Assembly (NCBI GenBank): GCA_905250125.1
Contig: CAJNOL010000115.1
Coordinates: forward strand, 183,939-247,938
Source of the DNA: Rotaria sordida
Taxonomy: Eukaryota > Rotifera > Eurotatoria > Philodinida > Philodinidae
Direction of reading: 5' to 3'
DNA: 64,000 bases
The translations under genes and the position numbers were made by a program. Below the pieces are notes generated by a model. That model had not been told where the DNA came from, did not search any database, and was given only the letters and a program-made list of their open reading frames with translations. Below are positions 45,154 through 59,400 of this stretch, piece by piece; within the stretch, counting starts at the first letter, position 1; each line of letters opens with the position of its first letter.

Positions 45154-48100
45154 AATATCGAACTAAATTTAAACTTTGTTTTTTTTTCTTGTTTCTTTTT
45201 TTTTTTTTTTTTTACTTCATACACTTTATAAATGACTTACTTTTATCAAATTAGTGTTCAGTTAAATAATTGTATATAATTATTTTATAGTTAAGGAATG
45301 ATGAGACATCACAAATGAGAAAAATAAGAAGTCAAATTAGAAATTTAAGAATTTCTTTTTCTTTTTTTGCATGTTTTGAGAAAAAAAAAAGTTATTGTCA
45401 AAGTAGTTATAATTTATATGAAAAATATTGTGTTTTTTAAGAAAAATAACATTTATGTTGATAGATATTCTAATTTTACTGGAAGAGAGAAGAATAATAT
45501 TTGTTATATGAATGAAAAATTATTGAATATAAATAATCTATCTAAAGAAAAAAGAATTAATTCAAATATTTTCATCAAAAAATTTGAACTGTATACCCAC
45601 ACTTCTATAAATAATGAAAAGAAGATAAGTTGTAAAGCTTTCGACACATTACAAGACTCCCTCTAACAATCAATTGTTTAAAAATAATTGCTATAACTTA
45701 TTGATTTTTTTAGTATTTGTGTCCATAATAATCGCTACTATCGTTATAGTAATGTGTTAGTTTCGAGTTAGCAAAATCTAGAAAAAATAGCTGATTAGGA
45801 AGAACAGTCTATTGAAAAATGCGTTTTTTTATTGAAAACATACTATGAAGTCACTTCAATGCTCTTTACAGCATAATCCGAAAAAAAAGTTCTTTAGACT
45901 CTCTATATGAAAAAAACTGTTTCCGTAGTGATAGGATCTAATTGGCGTAGTGCACATTATCATGGGTCACATATGAAGAGATCTTTCTAAAATAGGAGCA
46001 GATGCGACTTCGCAGACAACTATACTGGTGGTACATTTCACTCTGAACGAATTGCATCTAAACTATTCAAACTTCAACATGGGCAACTGACTTAAATAAC
46101 TTTGACAAAAAAAATTTAGTTTTCATTTCTTTCAGTTATTTAGCTATTGAGAAGATTAAATGTTGCCAGTGACAGATCATATTCTTTAGAAAAACAGAAT
46201 GGTACTAGATATTATATCAAGAAGTTACGATATGTTGTCTGTACTATTCTAAGAATACTCGTATTATCAACGATTTTCTCTTTTTTTTCCTCATAGGATA
46301 TTATCTGTCACTTTCTGATATACGCGTGTGGAATAAGTGAAATAACAATAATTACTCCTAGACACGTTTATTAAATTACCAATACATAAAAGAGAATTTT
46401 ATCGTAGAACATTGTCAATACTTGTATTTGTGAAAATTTTGATTGCTTGAAATTAAAAGAATTGACAGTCATGATTGATATTAATTTTTTGGCGGATGTG
46501 TGTTGATGCTAAATGATTATGCCTTTGACAAAGAGAAGAGCTCTATTTTTAGAGACTTCTACTAAAAATAACGAAGAAAGTGTTGTTTTTTTTTGATTTT
46601 GGATATAACCAAAAAGTGATAATTCGGTCAACATCTAGTAGTACTTGTATTGATAGATATCCAGAAGACGTTTAAAATAAACAATATATTTACTGAGTTT
46701 TGCTTATACTAATGAAACAACGTTCTCAGATGTCAATGTGCTTTAGAATCGAAACTATATGCATCATGTAAGTCCTAATCAATTCTGAATGACTTGAAAA
46801 GAGTTCGTGTCTCTAGCTTATTTCTGCCGAGATATTTAATTTTTATGATATTTTTCAGTATAAAACTGTCGTTTTCTTCAGGTACACTTGGAAAATCAAT
46901 TTTCAAAATTTCGACTTGAAACTTTGCGCAGAGAAAAGTCTCATTAAGACTATTAAATAGTTTATGATAGAAGTTTCAGATATTTGAATTCTTTCTATCC
47001 AAAGATTTGACTGAAAGAAAAAGTTTTTTTTTCGCATTCATTATAGCCCAAAATGTTTAATATTTATATTTTAGGATAGGAATAATCAAGCAATCTGGAA
47101 TCTTCAAAACAAACTAATTTCATTCAGATCTTTTTCTATCGAAAGTCCATTTTGTAAGTGAACCTGAGTGGAACCTCGGTTTTCTATTAAATAATGTGGT
47201 GAATATGAAATACCTGAGAAAGCGAACTCTTTTCAAGATATTCAAAACTCATTAGGGTCTACATGATGTACATAGTCTCAGCCAGAAAGTGAATTGATAT
47301 CCTGGAATTCTGTTTAGACTTCAGTCTGTCCACAGGTAATGCACTCACTCATTTTTATTTTCGGATTCTCATAGCTCAGTAACTTCTTGTGACCAAGAGC
47401 TGAAACATACACTGCTTCAGGATATATGAAAATTCTAGTTTAACTAAAATTTTCATTTCATTTGGTCGAACTGTGACAACTATACATGAATACAAAGTTG
47501 TGGTAACGCACTCATACAAAAAGACTCCTTCCATTAGAGTTATTCAAAAAGGTTCACATTCTTAAATTTTCTTTTCGTTCTGAACAAAAAAAATGGTTTC
47601 ATTTGTATTTGTAGTTAAGACAGCAGACATCACGATCGTGAAATTCGTCGTTTTGAAAAGAGTTATCACTAAAACATTATGGTCATGCATGCAGTGACTT
47701 TTTAGACTCAATAAAAATAGCATCGTTTTTACAGCTTTGCCACCAAAAGAAGATGACTCATCAATGTCAAACAGTAGCTCTACTTCTGATGATATTACTT
47801 TTATTTCCACTTTTTTAAAATGAAATAGCAGTGTTTGAAACGCGAAAAAAGACAATAGGACCTTTTTTTCTTCAAGACTTCTGCACAAAAAAGAATTCTT
47901 AATTATGACTGATAACTACCATTTATTCTCACCATTATTTAAAACAAATCACATCTATTAATGTAGAATATATGAAAATCATACAAAAGAAAATTTTGGA
48001 TAGATTGATTTCTTGTTTGAGAATATGTTTAAATATATAAAAAGAATAAAACAAATATTTTTTGTTGGAAATGATTTTTAAACTATTATCTTCGAATAGA

Positions 48101-48618
48101 AATGTTCAACTTTATTTCAAATAATGACATCAATATATATCCTACATTCTTCATTAAACGTCACAAAAAGAATGATAATCTTCAAATATATATATATCAA
48201 AATCCATCCTTCAATCTCAAAGCTCGATATCAAAAATACTTCTCAATAAAAACACAATACAAATTCTCTCATAATCATTCTTTCTCTTTTTTTTTGTCCT
48301 GTATTAATTTTACATTTTTAATTATTTTCAAATCAAAATTAATCTTAAATTGAAATTCTTTTCAATATAAAATCATATTACATTTCAATATGTGTATAAA
48401 TATTATATTTTTTAAGCACATTGAAAAATTCGTGCTCATTACAATAATCAAAAACAAAAGACTGTACAACAAAACCAAAAGAAACAAAGAGATATATATG
48501 GAATTCATTGTACAACTATTTCTAAAAAGAAAAATAATGACAGATAATATATATATACAATTTTTCATTGACTAGATTCGATTCGAGATATAGAAAAAAA
48601 AAGAAATTTTTTTTTTCT
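45154..48618. other. Intergenic between convergent BARX and ASXL, no gene seen
   Basis: About 3.5 kb. The ends are probably 3' UTRs of the two genes. The longest frames, at 45367-45666 (+) and 47562-47888 (minus), have AT-driven composition without motifs and are not called. Parts around 46800-47500 are less AT-rich and look like decayed repeats. Confidence 0.4.
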
Positions 48619-51600
48619 TTAACAAGGAGTCATCACAAGACAATTTCCACATAATTTTGTTTGTCCAATACAATCATCATGACAATATGCACCACATTTT
48701 TTACAAGCTATTAATGGTTTACATTCACATGTACATTTATAATTCATTGTTCGATTATTTGCTAATGATAACGATAGAGATTCAAATAATTGTTGTTTTC
48801 GTGTAGAATCATTTCCATTTGATAATTGAGGTATTGTACGTATTGGAATTTGTTGTTGTTGTTGTTGAATAAATGTTGTTGTTGTTGTTGGTGTTGTTGT
48901 TGGAACACGAACGGTTGTAGATACTGCTTGTTGATGTTGTTGAACTAGATTTCCTATGGATGTTGTTGTCGATTCTGAAATTGTTGCTGCCGTTGTTGTT
49001 ACAGATGGAGAATCACGACGAATAATTTGTTGTAAAAATACTTGTTGTTGTGGTGTTAATGTTGTTGTTGTACTTGTTGGAATTAATTTAGCTGATTGTT
49101 GTGAAGGTACATTAACAACAAAAGCATTTAAACGTGCTTGTAATGTTTGTTGTTGAGTATTTGTTGTTGATGAAGAATCTGTACGAGCAACAAGTAATGT
49201 TGGACGTGATAATGATGGATCATAATTACCTAGAAGAACAAAAAAATTTTATTAAGAAAAAAAAAACAACTGTGAGATGTGTCATAATTAGAGGCATGCA
49301 GAAAGAGACCATGAAAAAGAGAAGTTATTGAGACCAGGACTACGAGAAAAAATTTGTACCAGTTAGAACTAAAGATCCTGAAACCTGAAAAACTCGGTCT
49401 TGCACATGTCTAGTCCTAAGTCTTAAAGAGACAATGTTACAATCAGAGATGAGAATAGGCTCAGCGTTTTGAATTGAACAGCGAGAGTATTAACCACAAA
49501 ATGCATTGAAAATGTTTTCTAATGAATTTTAATCTCTTTCTATTATTTAAAAACCAAGCTAGAAAGAGATTTTAATTACCCAAAGTCATTTATTTACTTG
49601 TAAGAAAATTTTTTTCACATGTAGAAGTTAATGGATTTTTGTTCTTTTGAAAAATATTTACCTACGGATTTGATCAATATACATTCATTAACTAAAGGAA
49701 GATTACTTTTCTTTTTATTTCAATTTCATACAAAGATATGAACTGTTCGCAAATTTTTGCACGCATCTATTCAGATTATTTCAGAATCTATGATTAGATG
49801 GATAGATACTTTCCTCATGGTTTTAGAAAAATTTCTGATGTAGAAATTCGATGATATTCAATTTCATATTTCAATATGCAAGGCCATTCCTCAAAACTTG
49901 TTCTTGCGCTAGATACGTTCAAATCGTATGAAATTTTCAACATATATTATGAATGCATTGTAGAGTCTATACTAAAGGTTTTAGTCCTATGAGATGATGT
50001 TCGAGGAAGATATTCAATCAACAAGCGTCAAAAATATCTCATTTGGCGATCCAAAATACTGTGTGAGACCTTATTGTATAGATTCATTGTTTATTCATTT
50101 TGAAAGAACGTGTCACACTCCATTGCCTTTCTTTTCTTAAATTATTACTTTTCATACGGAAATAAAGTATGACAAGTGTAATATTTCGGAAAACTCAAAA
50201 AAATGATCACCTATTTATAGAAATGCTTGTTTACAACTTCACATACTCTTTCAAATAAAGACAATTGACTATATTGAGACTCGTTCGAGAATTCTGAAGA
50301 AAAGATTTAACATAACAATCATAGAATATATATCTTACTAGTGTCCATTGCTTGTTGTTGTTGTTGTTGTTGAAGATTAATTTTTGCAACTTGATTTCTT
50401 GCTACAGCTTTCAAAGCAAGTGCTTGTGCATTTTTTGTTGTTTGCGAAATATTTGTTGTTATCCAACTTGATGATGTGTCATTATTATTATTATTATTAT
50501 TACTCTTTTTCAACGTTGCTGGTGCAATAGGTGAATATGATGTTGTTGATGGTTGATGTTTAATAGGTGATGCAAGAACAATATGCATTGGTTCAACAAA
50601 TTCACCATTTGTTTTAATTAATATTTGTTGTAATGATTCACTATCGAGAATATCTTTTTTTGTTTTCTTTATTGCTTTACTTTTTATAATTGTACTAGGT
50701 TCTTTTTTTATTTTTGGTGATATATTATTCGATTTTGTACCTTTCTTTTTTGATGTATGAATAGGTGATGTTGTTATTGTTGGTGTTGAAATTGTTGAAA
50801 GCATCATAGTATTAATACTTGGTAATGATGCTGTTGGATCTGATGATAGAAATGCAAGAAAATCATCGGATGTTGATTGGTATTTGAGTGGAGATACTAG
50901 AGAAAAGATTTTTTATACGAGAAAAAAAAAGGTCAAAATGAAACAATCTTTCTGATTGATTCATACATAGAGTTCAACTATATATGAATAAATAATCAAT
51001 AGCGGACCTATATTTTTTCTTTGATCTCTTTTCTATATAAATGTCTGTTTGGTTAGCTAATCAATTTAAAAACATTTATCTAATGGTTAATTAAATATTT
51101 AATGCAAGTAGAAACCCATATCCGTTGATGAATTAAATCTTTATTCTTATTGAAAAAACAAAAAAAGAATAGTTTACTGTAGTTTTTCTTCTTCTTCTAA
51201 TAGATTTTCTATACGGGTGGTATAAAACATTAGTTTACTATTCGATGAATTTGAATAAAAACAACTTACTTGTTTCATTAGAATTTATTAATTGATTTTG
51301 TGAATCATTTTGTGATTCTTGTTTTATATTAGATGTTATATTTTCTATGATCATTGTTGTTTCTTGTTCTGATTGATGTGCTTGACCAACAGATTTTAAT
51401 TCTTGTAAAATACTATCAAAATCAACGATAATTTGAGTATTTAATATGGCTTGTTGTTTTTCTTGTTGATTAGATTGTGAATTTGAATGATTTATTGTTG
51501 ATTCATTGATATTATCAAGCATTGATGCGGTAAATTGATCAAGTGTTTCAGGAAAATCGTCAAATAAAAATTGTGTTACTGAATTATTATTATGATTAGT

Positions 51601-54600
51601 ATTATTCTATATAAAGAGAGAAAGAGAAAAAAGAAAAGTAATAATGTTGAAATCAATATATTGTCGTTTTTCTTTTTTATTCTTTTTCTTCTTCTTCTTC
51701 TTCAATACGTTTGAAAGAACATAGTGCAGCAAATATACACATATATGATCGATCATCAATTTTCTTCTTTTTTTTTTTTTTTTCTTCGTTATATTTTGTG
51801 AGTTCATTCGAATCACATTCAGTTCTATTCTCTCGTTTTTTTCCTCTTCTTCTTTCTTTTCTCATCCCATCCTCCTTTTTCTTTTCCCGCTTCATTCTCA
51901 ATGTCAGAAGCGCGCATACCATAGTCAGTCAGTTGGACGTCGGCGTCGTCGCGTTGTTGTTGTAACGATTAAACACAGTTTAACATTTCTCTACAATATA
52001 TATATATATATGGGTGTATGTGTGTACTCTTAGCTGCTAGATCGTCGATGTCGACAAAATACGCAGCGAGGACACAAGCATGCGAGACATATACGACTCA
52101 TGATTAAGTTCAGTGTTCATTTATTCTCCTTTTCTCTTTTTTTTTCTCTTTTTCTTCTTTGATTAGCAGTAAGACTTTGCGAAAGAAAGAGTAATATATG
52201 ACATCAATATGGAAAAAAAGAAAATGAGTAGTAATGATGAAAATGAATATGTTATTTGAACAAGTTAAGATAGTCATAATAAGAAAAATACCAATGTTGT
52301 CTATAATGTCTCATGAAATTGAAGACTAAAGAAATGCTTGTATATTTTGACATATATTTTCTTTTCTTTTTTTCTTTCTGTTTCTGGCCAATTAGAGCTA
52401 ATGGTGACTATTGGTACATCATGCAGAACTTATTCCTTCTTTTTTGTTTCCTCTCTTCAAATAAAGCACATATTTGAATGATTTCTTTGCTTTGCTAAAT
52501 CTCGATTCTCAAACATACATACACAATGATTATCATTCTCATAATCAAAGTGTTCTGATTTGTTGCTTTTGCATGCGTTAACTATAGAACTACTATTACT
52601 ATCGATGATGGTAGTGGAACGATGAGAACAAGTAAGAAAGAAAGAACAAACGAACATAACCGATCAGAATTCAGCGGTGTTGACGGCAAGTAAAAAGAGA
52701 AAAAAAAACGACAACCACGAATAACGAGAGAGAGAGAGAGAGTGAGTAATCGTCGAAATGAAACAAATTTTGCTTGATAGTTTGTCGACAGAGTGAAAAG
52801 AAAGACAGAAGAACAAAAGAGAAAGTATTATAACTGCGTCGTGCATATGAGACAACAACACATACACAAAAAGAAAACGGGTCTATATGTAAACTTGACG
52901 ATTAAAAAGAAGAAAAGACCTTACCCATAATAAACACAAATGAGAGTAAGAAAGAGAAAAAATATATATATATATTTCGATAAGATGAATGAGACATACC
53001 AAAAGAGAATCATTCGATGGTTGATTTGTGAATACCGATGAAGGTAAGATTGTATTTGATGTTGAATATTCTATTTGTTGAATTTTAGTTGCAATTGTTG
53101 AATTATTTATAGAAGGCAATGGTCGTCTATCAATAAACGTAACTGATTAAATAATCATTCGTTTTATTTTTTGAAATCAAAAAAACAACAAACAATGATC
53201 AAAACATAAATTTAATAATAGAGTGGAAATTGTGTTTACTACACGTCTTCCTACACTTGAATCATTCAAGGATTATTGTCTTCATATTTTATTTACTTTA
53301 ATACTTAATAATATTCAAATGAGATAAAAAGTCATTTTAGTTTGTTTATCCGAATAAACAATAGTTTATCTTTTAATGTAATATTATGTATTGAAGATCA
53401 ATGAGGTAAGATTTCATTCTTAGAATCAAATGATTAATAAAGATAAAGCTTAGATTAAAAGATTTTTTCTATAATTTTTCAATCAATGTTAAATGTATCA
53501 TCACTGACTTGAATTTGATTGTTATAGAAACTATTTGTTTGTTTTTTTTATTAAAGATTTATCAAAATTTTAGTTCGAACATAATAACAAAAGAGAATAA
53601 ACTTTCAATAATTCAATATGTAAAATATTTATTTTCATTTTAGCAAGAAATTTTTCATTACCGAAGGGGATTCATCTATTCAATGAAATATTTCAATTCA
53701 AACTAGTGATCATGAGTTTTATACATAGTTGAATAGTTCACTTTTTTTTTTTACATTCAAATTTGTTAAGTTTGTTGTATAATCTTTACAACATGTTCAT
53801 TTTAACACTTATAGTAATGATCTATTGTTTTGTTAAACAAACAAAAATAAAATTCAACAATTAAACAAACTTCTACTTAATGATTGAATTTGACTTTTTT
53901 TTTTGGTACGAATATCTGGCATTGATTACAATCTCAAATTTTTTATAGTATAGGAAATCTTGCACGCACGAACAAACTACTCAAACTGTAACTCACTGTC
54001 TGAGCTTACGGCTTTTGATACTGAGTTATGACCATTTTAGTAAATTTTCAACCTGCGATGTCGTCTATAGATAGGTCTAATAAGCCTTGGAATATCTTAA
54101 AAGTTTCAACCGAAAAGAATGTATTGAATTTTCATGTAAACTCGATTTTTGTCAAATGGTTGTTGTAATAAACGACTCTTTGTTGGAAATTTAATATCTT
54201 GACAAAAGAATATTTCTTTTTTCCCTGAGACTTTCAGGATATTCAATGAGCCATTAGATCCATCTATGGGAGAAATTTTAGTAAAACGATCATAACTCGG
54301 CTCTAGATCATTGATCCACACGAAGCTGTTTTAGGTTTTTTCTAGTCTAACCGAGATCTTCTTGTGGGTCCAATATGAAAGCAAGTGGCAGATTACAGTT
54401 GGAGTAATATCTACAGAGGTTGTGTCTTTAAAAATAAAAAAGGAATTCGAAATACCAATAAAAAAATCATTTGTGTAAAAATTCAATTTTTCTCAAAAAT
54501 GATTTCATCAAGTCTTTATATTATAAAATACTGCATAAAGGAAAACAAAAAAATAACGTACATAGTTTGATCGATAGTTTCATTTTGTATAATAGGTTCA

Positions 54601-55103
54601 GTTTTAATTGTATTAACAATTGGACTGGGCGGTAGATTATCTGAACAAAAAACACAATTAAATATTTTAAAAAATTTCTTGATCTTTTATATTTATTAAA
54701 CATACTTGTTGTTATTGTTATAGAATTTGAAGCTGCTGATGCTGAAGCTAAATTAATAGAATTAAAAATATATAATTCTAAATTTCTATTTAATCAAACC
54801 TTTTCGTTTTAATGCAAGTTGTTCTCGAATTTGTGCTAATGTACGTGTTTGTTGAATTGCTTGTATGGGCTTAGTAGGAATTTCAATTTTATTATTATTA
54901 TTATTATTATTATTATGTTCATTTTCATTTATTTGCATTTCATATGATGGCGAAACAATTTTTTTATTAGATTTATCTTGATTATAATTATTAATATCAT
55001 CAAATGATGGACTTTTTTGTGTATCAATAGAATTCGATGAAGAATTTGTTTGTGAAATAGTTGAACTACTTCGATCTTCTGAATTACGTTTAATTACTTT
55101 CAT
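48619..55103 (-). CDS. ASXL: Additional sex combs-like (ASXL) protein, shortened
   Basis: Exons, minus strand: 55103-54800, 54747-54706, 54640-54562, 53126-53000, 51606-51270, 50896-50339, 49229-48619; 2058 nt, 685 residues, all phases match. The last 38 residues are the ASXL-type PHD finger: [20 protein letters not shown] followed by [12 protein letters not shown], with ligands C648, C650, C658, C661, H666, C669, C676, C679 and the signature [26 protein letters not shown] (residues 85-101) matches the conserved RTLAQIK segment of ASXL proteins. ASXL proteins activate BAP1 in the Polycomb H2A deubiquitinase and recruit chromatin factors. The usual N-terminal HARE-HTH and DEUBAD domains are not seen; the ATG at 55103 is directly preceded by A/T-rich sequence without a usable acceptor. 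The middle is disordered, with Q, N and T tracts. Introns 3, 4 and 6 exceed 1 kb. Confidence 0.85.
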
Positions 55104-56156
55104 TTTAATTGAAATTTTTTTTTTTTGTTTTTAAATAAAAAGAAAAAAGAAGATGTGTTAATTAATATAAAAAATTCATTTGATTTGTTTATATTTTTCT
55201 TCGTCTTCTTTTTTTTCTTAGACAATACAAATAAATAATATCGTGGTTATTCATCAACAAACCAATCATATGAAAGAAAGAATTTGAGTTAAAACATTTA
55301 TGCATTTGCATAGAGATGCTTGTAGCATGAATGAAAGATGTCAATGAAGAATATTGTTTTTTTTTTCATTTGAATACAAAAAATATAGTATGTAATTTAA
55401 TGAAAGAAAGGAAGTGTATCAGAATTTATCTTCATTTAGAAAGCAATCTTAATTATTTCAGTTACTGTCTTAGAAAGTTTGTATTTAGTCGAAAAATATT
55501 TTGTCGTTCGTTTGCAATATTCGAGTCATACGAAATTAGTCATTTTTCATGTAAGATCAGTATAGTTGTGAGTGACGAAATCTTATTTTCTAGTTCAAAT
55601 ACTTTTTAAGGTTATTTTTTTCATCAAAAATTTCTCAATCTGTCTGGTAGAGAGTGACTGAGATAAGGTAACTTTCAAAAGATGGTAGACTTTTCTGGTA
55701 ATGGATTCAAAATTCTTGCAGATGTGGCGTAAAAAGCGAGAGGGAGAGGCTAATATTTTTTTATAATGTTAACCAATACACTTTTAGATTATCATATAAC
55801 TGATTTCGTCATTACACAAAAGTAAATCTTAGAAGGAAAGTCTCCCAGTTGATTCTTAGTTTATGATTGCCGAGATATTGCCTCCGTACGTTATTGTTTA
55901 AATGCATATTGCGGTTACAAAAACGCTGATTTTCGAATTTCAATTTGTAATTTTGGATAGAGATAGCGCCTAACGAGAATTATCTCTGTACGAAATTTGC
56001 AATTGAAATTCGAAAATCAATTTTTCTAGATCACAGTATTCATTAAAAAAATGCAACTAATCAATAGGAAGACATCTTTCGTTACATTAACTTCGAATTT
56101 TAAATATCATCATGAAATTATTTTTCAGATTTCTATCTTTAAACTTAAAATTTTTC
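55104..56156. other. Divergent promoter region between ASXL and NCBP1
   Basis: 1.05 kb separating two divergent start codons. No exon could be supported on either strand. A near-palindrome around 55930-56020 (GATTTTCGAATTTCAATT and AATTGAAATTCGAAAATC) brackets a locally less AT-rich stretch. Confidence 0.5.
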
Positions 56157-56337
56157 ATGGCTACAAAAGGCGGTCGAAATCGTAATGGTGGTGGTGGTGG
56201 TGGTGGTTATTCTGATGATGATGATGATGATTTTCATAATAAATCTCAACAACGTCAACGTGCACCATCATCACGTCATCATCATCATCATCATCGTAGT
56301 GATCGTCGTCATGTTCAACAACAAAATCCACCATCTC

Positions 56338-56380
<43 letters not shown>

Positions 56381-56381
56381 T

Positions 56382-56412
<31 letters not shown>

Positions 56413-59400
56413 CATATGATACAAATAAACGTCGAAAATTTGGTGGTCTTGATGATGATGAATTAACTGAAGACAAATTACAAATAACATTACTTTCATT
56501 AGGACAAAAAATTGATTCAACACTTGAACAAACTTTACGTGATTTATGTACAACATTATGTAATGATTTAACAAAACATAAAAAAATTATATTCGGTATA
56601 CTTAATCAATGTATACAATTATTACCTGAACGTATAACAATATATTCAACATTAATTGGTTTATTACATGCATCAATAATAACATTTGGTTCAGATTTTA
56701 TAGATACATGTATTAGTTCATTAAAAGAATGTTTATTAACATATAAATTTGAAGTAATACAACGTTATATACGTTTTCTATCAGATTTAATTAATGTTAA
56801 ACTTATATCATCATCATCAATATTAAAATTATATGAAATATTAATACAAACAACAACAGAAACAAATATACCACAAGTACGAACAGATTTTTTTGTATCA
56901 TGTATATTAGTATCATTACCATATTCGGGTAAAGTACTTTTGGAAAAACATAATACAGAATTAAATCGTTTATTATATACAATTGATAAATATGTATATA
57001 AACGTTCAAAAATACATGTACCTATTTTACAAGTATGGACATCACTTGAACCACATCCACAAGAAGAATATTTAGATTGTTTATGGGCACAAATTAAACG
57101 TTTAAATCAAGATGAATGGTCAGAATCACAAATATTTCGACCATATTATACATATGCTGATACATTATTTAGTGATATATCAGCATCAATTGTTCATGAT
57201 TTACCATTAATTACAATTCCAATACATAATGATACAATTATTTATCCATTACCAAAAATTGTTTTTCGTATGTTTGATTATACTGATGTACCTGAACAAT
57301 TTGTTTTACCAGGTGCACATGCTATTGAAAGATATTTAATTGAAGAAGAAATATCAAATATAATACATACATATCATACAGAAAGAAAAGATTGTGCTAT
57401 ACAATTAACACAAATTAGACCAAAAAATAAAATTCCATTGAATTATATGATTGTTGAGGTATGATTAAAAAAAAAAACAAATAAAATAAAGAGAAAGAAA
57501 TTATTCGAAAATCCGAGTTTAGTTTTTATCCGTATGTTCATAATATGAAATGAAAGTTATACTAGAAAAAGAATCATCGGAGATATTAGTTCGACCCTAG
57601 TCATTGATTGTAAAATGAGTGTGTAAGTGAACATTTTTTACTTTGAAAAAAGAGTCACCGGAATGTATTTAATCAGTTGCTATAGAACTTTTCAGACTCA
57701 TGGTGCCATTTTTCAGCTTTGACACATATAAACTACAATAATACAAAATCAAGTATTTAATTTTAATTTAAATATTGCTTCGAATAGCCAATGAAATTTT
57801 CTATCAAAATTTCATAGATGAACTATGAGAAATAGCTTTCATGACTGTATACAAATTAGTTTTTTAAGAGTACTATATTAAACAGCACAAAATCCTGAAT
57901 AAAACAAGAGGTTGCAATATTTTCTACGACCTTTCCTTACAAAATTATAAACATTACAAAACAATTTCGATTTGTAGCATTGTACTACAGTCTTATTTTA
58001 TTCAAGATTTTATATTCTTTAAGATAATACTCTTAAAAACTAATTTTCACACAGTCTTTCGTGATCTAAAAGTTATTTCTCATAGTTTATCTATGAAATT
58101 TTGCTAGAGAACTTTAGACATCGTAGAAGAAAATCAAAAGTACACTGGCTTTATATTTCTGACTATTGCTGTATATGATTGAAGTATAAGCTGAAAAAAA
58201 TAGAGAATCAATTTTGTAGGTTTCCTTTTTTTTCTTCTATAACTAAAGCGATGAAACAGCTTTAAAATATTTTCACTTTCTATTCAATCATTTTTAAAAC
58301 ATTTCATAAAATTTCTTTAGGTAATATTTGGTCTTTTATTTAAATTACCACGTCCACAACATCTTGAATTATTTTATGGTTCACTTTTACTTGAATTATG
58401 TAAATTACAACCATCAACATTACCACCTGTATTAGTACAAGCTGTTGATATGTTATTTGAACGTTTAAATACAATGAAAACATCATGTATTGAACGTTTT
58501 GTTAAATGGTTTTCATATCATTTATCAAATTTTCAATTTACATGGGCATGGCAAGATTGGATAAATTGTTTAGATGAAAATTCTGAATCACCAAAAATTA
58601 AATTTATACGTGAAACATTACAACGTTGTATGAGATTATCATTTCATCAACGTATTATTGAATTTGTTCCTGAACAATTTTATAAACTTGTACCAAATAA
58701 ACCATCACCAATATTTAAATTTGAAGAAATTGATCCACCTATATTTGGTTCTGAATATGCACAATTATTAACAAAAAAAATTAAAGAACGTGCAGCAGCT
58801 GAAGATATTTTACGTACATTAAATACAGTACCAAATCCAACAAAAGATGATACATCAGCAACTACAACAGCAACATCATCATCATCATCATCAATTATAA
58901 ATCAAACAACAAATGATTTAACTTATAATATGGTACAAATTGATTTATTTGTATCATCATTACTTTGGATTGGATCGAAATCATTTACACATTCATTTGC
59001 TTCATTAGCTAAATATCATCAATTATTTAAAATTCTTATTGAAACTGAAGAACAACAAATTCAAGTACTTAAATCAATGTATGAAGTTTGGCCAAATCAT
59101 CAACAGGTTAGTTTTATTTATTCAAATTAGATTTTATTAATTTGTTCTTTTATTATTTTTGTTTCTTATATTGAGAAATGATTGATAAGAAGATTAAATA
59201 TGTTTTAATTAGATTCTTATAAAATAGATAACTATATAAAATTTTCAATTCGATATGTTACACATTCAATTTCATTTCAGTAAAGATTTTTCTAGTTATT
59301 AATAATGAAATTGAATATAATGAGCAAATTGAACAATAGAATCATTTAATGTTTCTTTTAAAGGCATGATTGAGTTTGTTTTTTTTTTGCCAAAAAAATA

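Noticed and set aside
45367..45666. 99-residue plus-strand frame after BARX
   Set aside because: Lys/Asn/Ile-rich, typical of chance frames in AT-rich DNA; likely 3' UTR.
47562..47888. 108-residue minus-strand frame
   Set aside because: Hydrophobic, AT-driven composition without family resemblance, splice context or conserved motif.
51677..51965. Overlapping Lys/Glu-rich and Phe/Ser-rich frames
   Set aside because: Both arise from a TTC/GAA-rich simple-sequence stretch within an ASXL intron.
56161..56574. Long minus-strand frame rich in Val/His/Asp opposite the NCBP1 start
   Set aside because: It is the antisense shadow of the CAA/CAT/GAT repeat tracts in NCBP1 exon 1.
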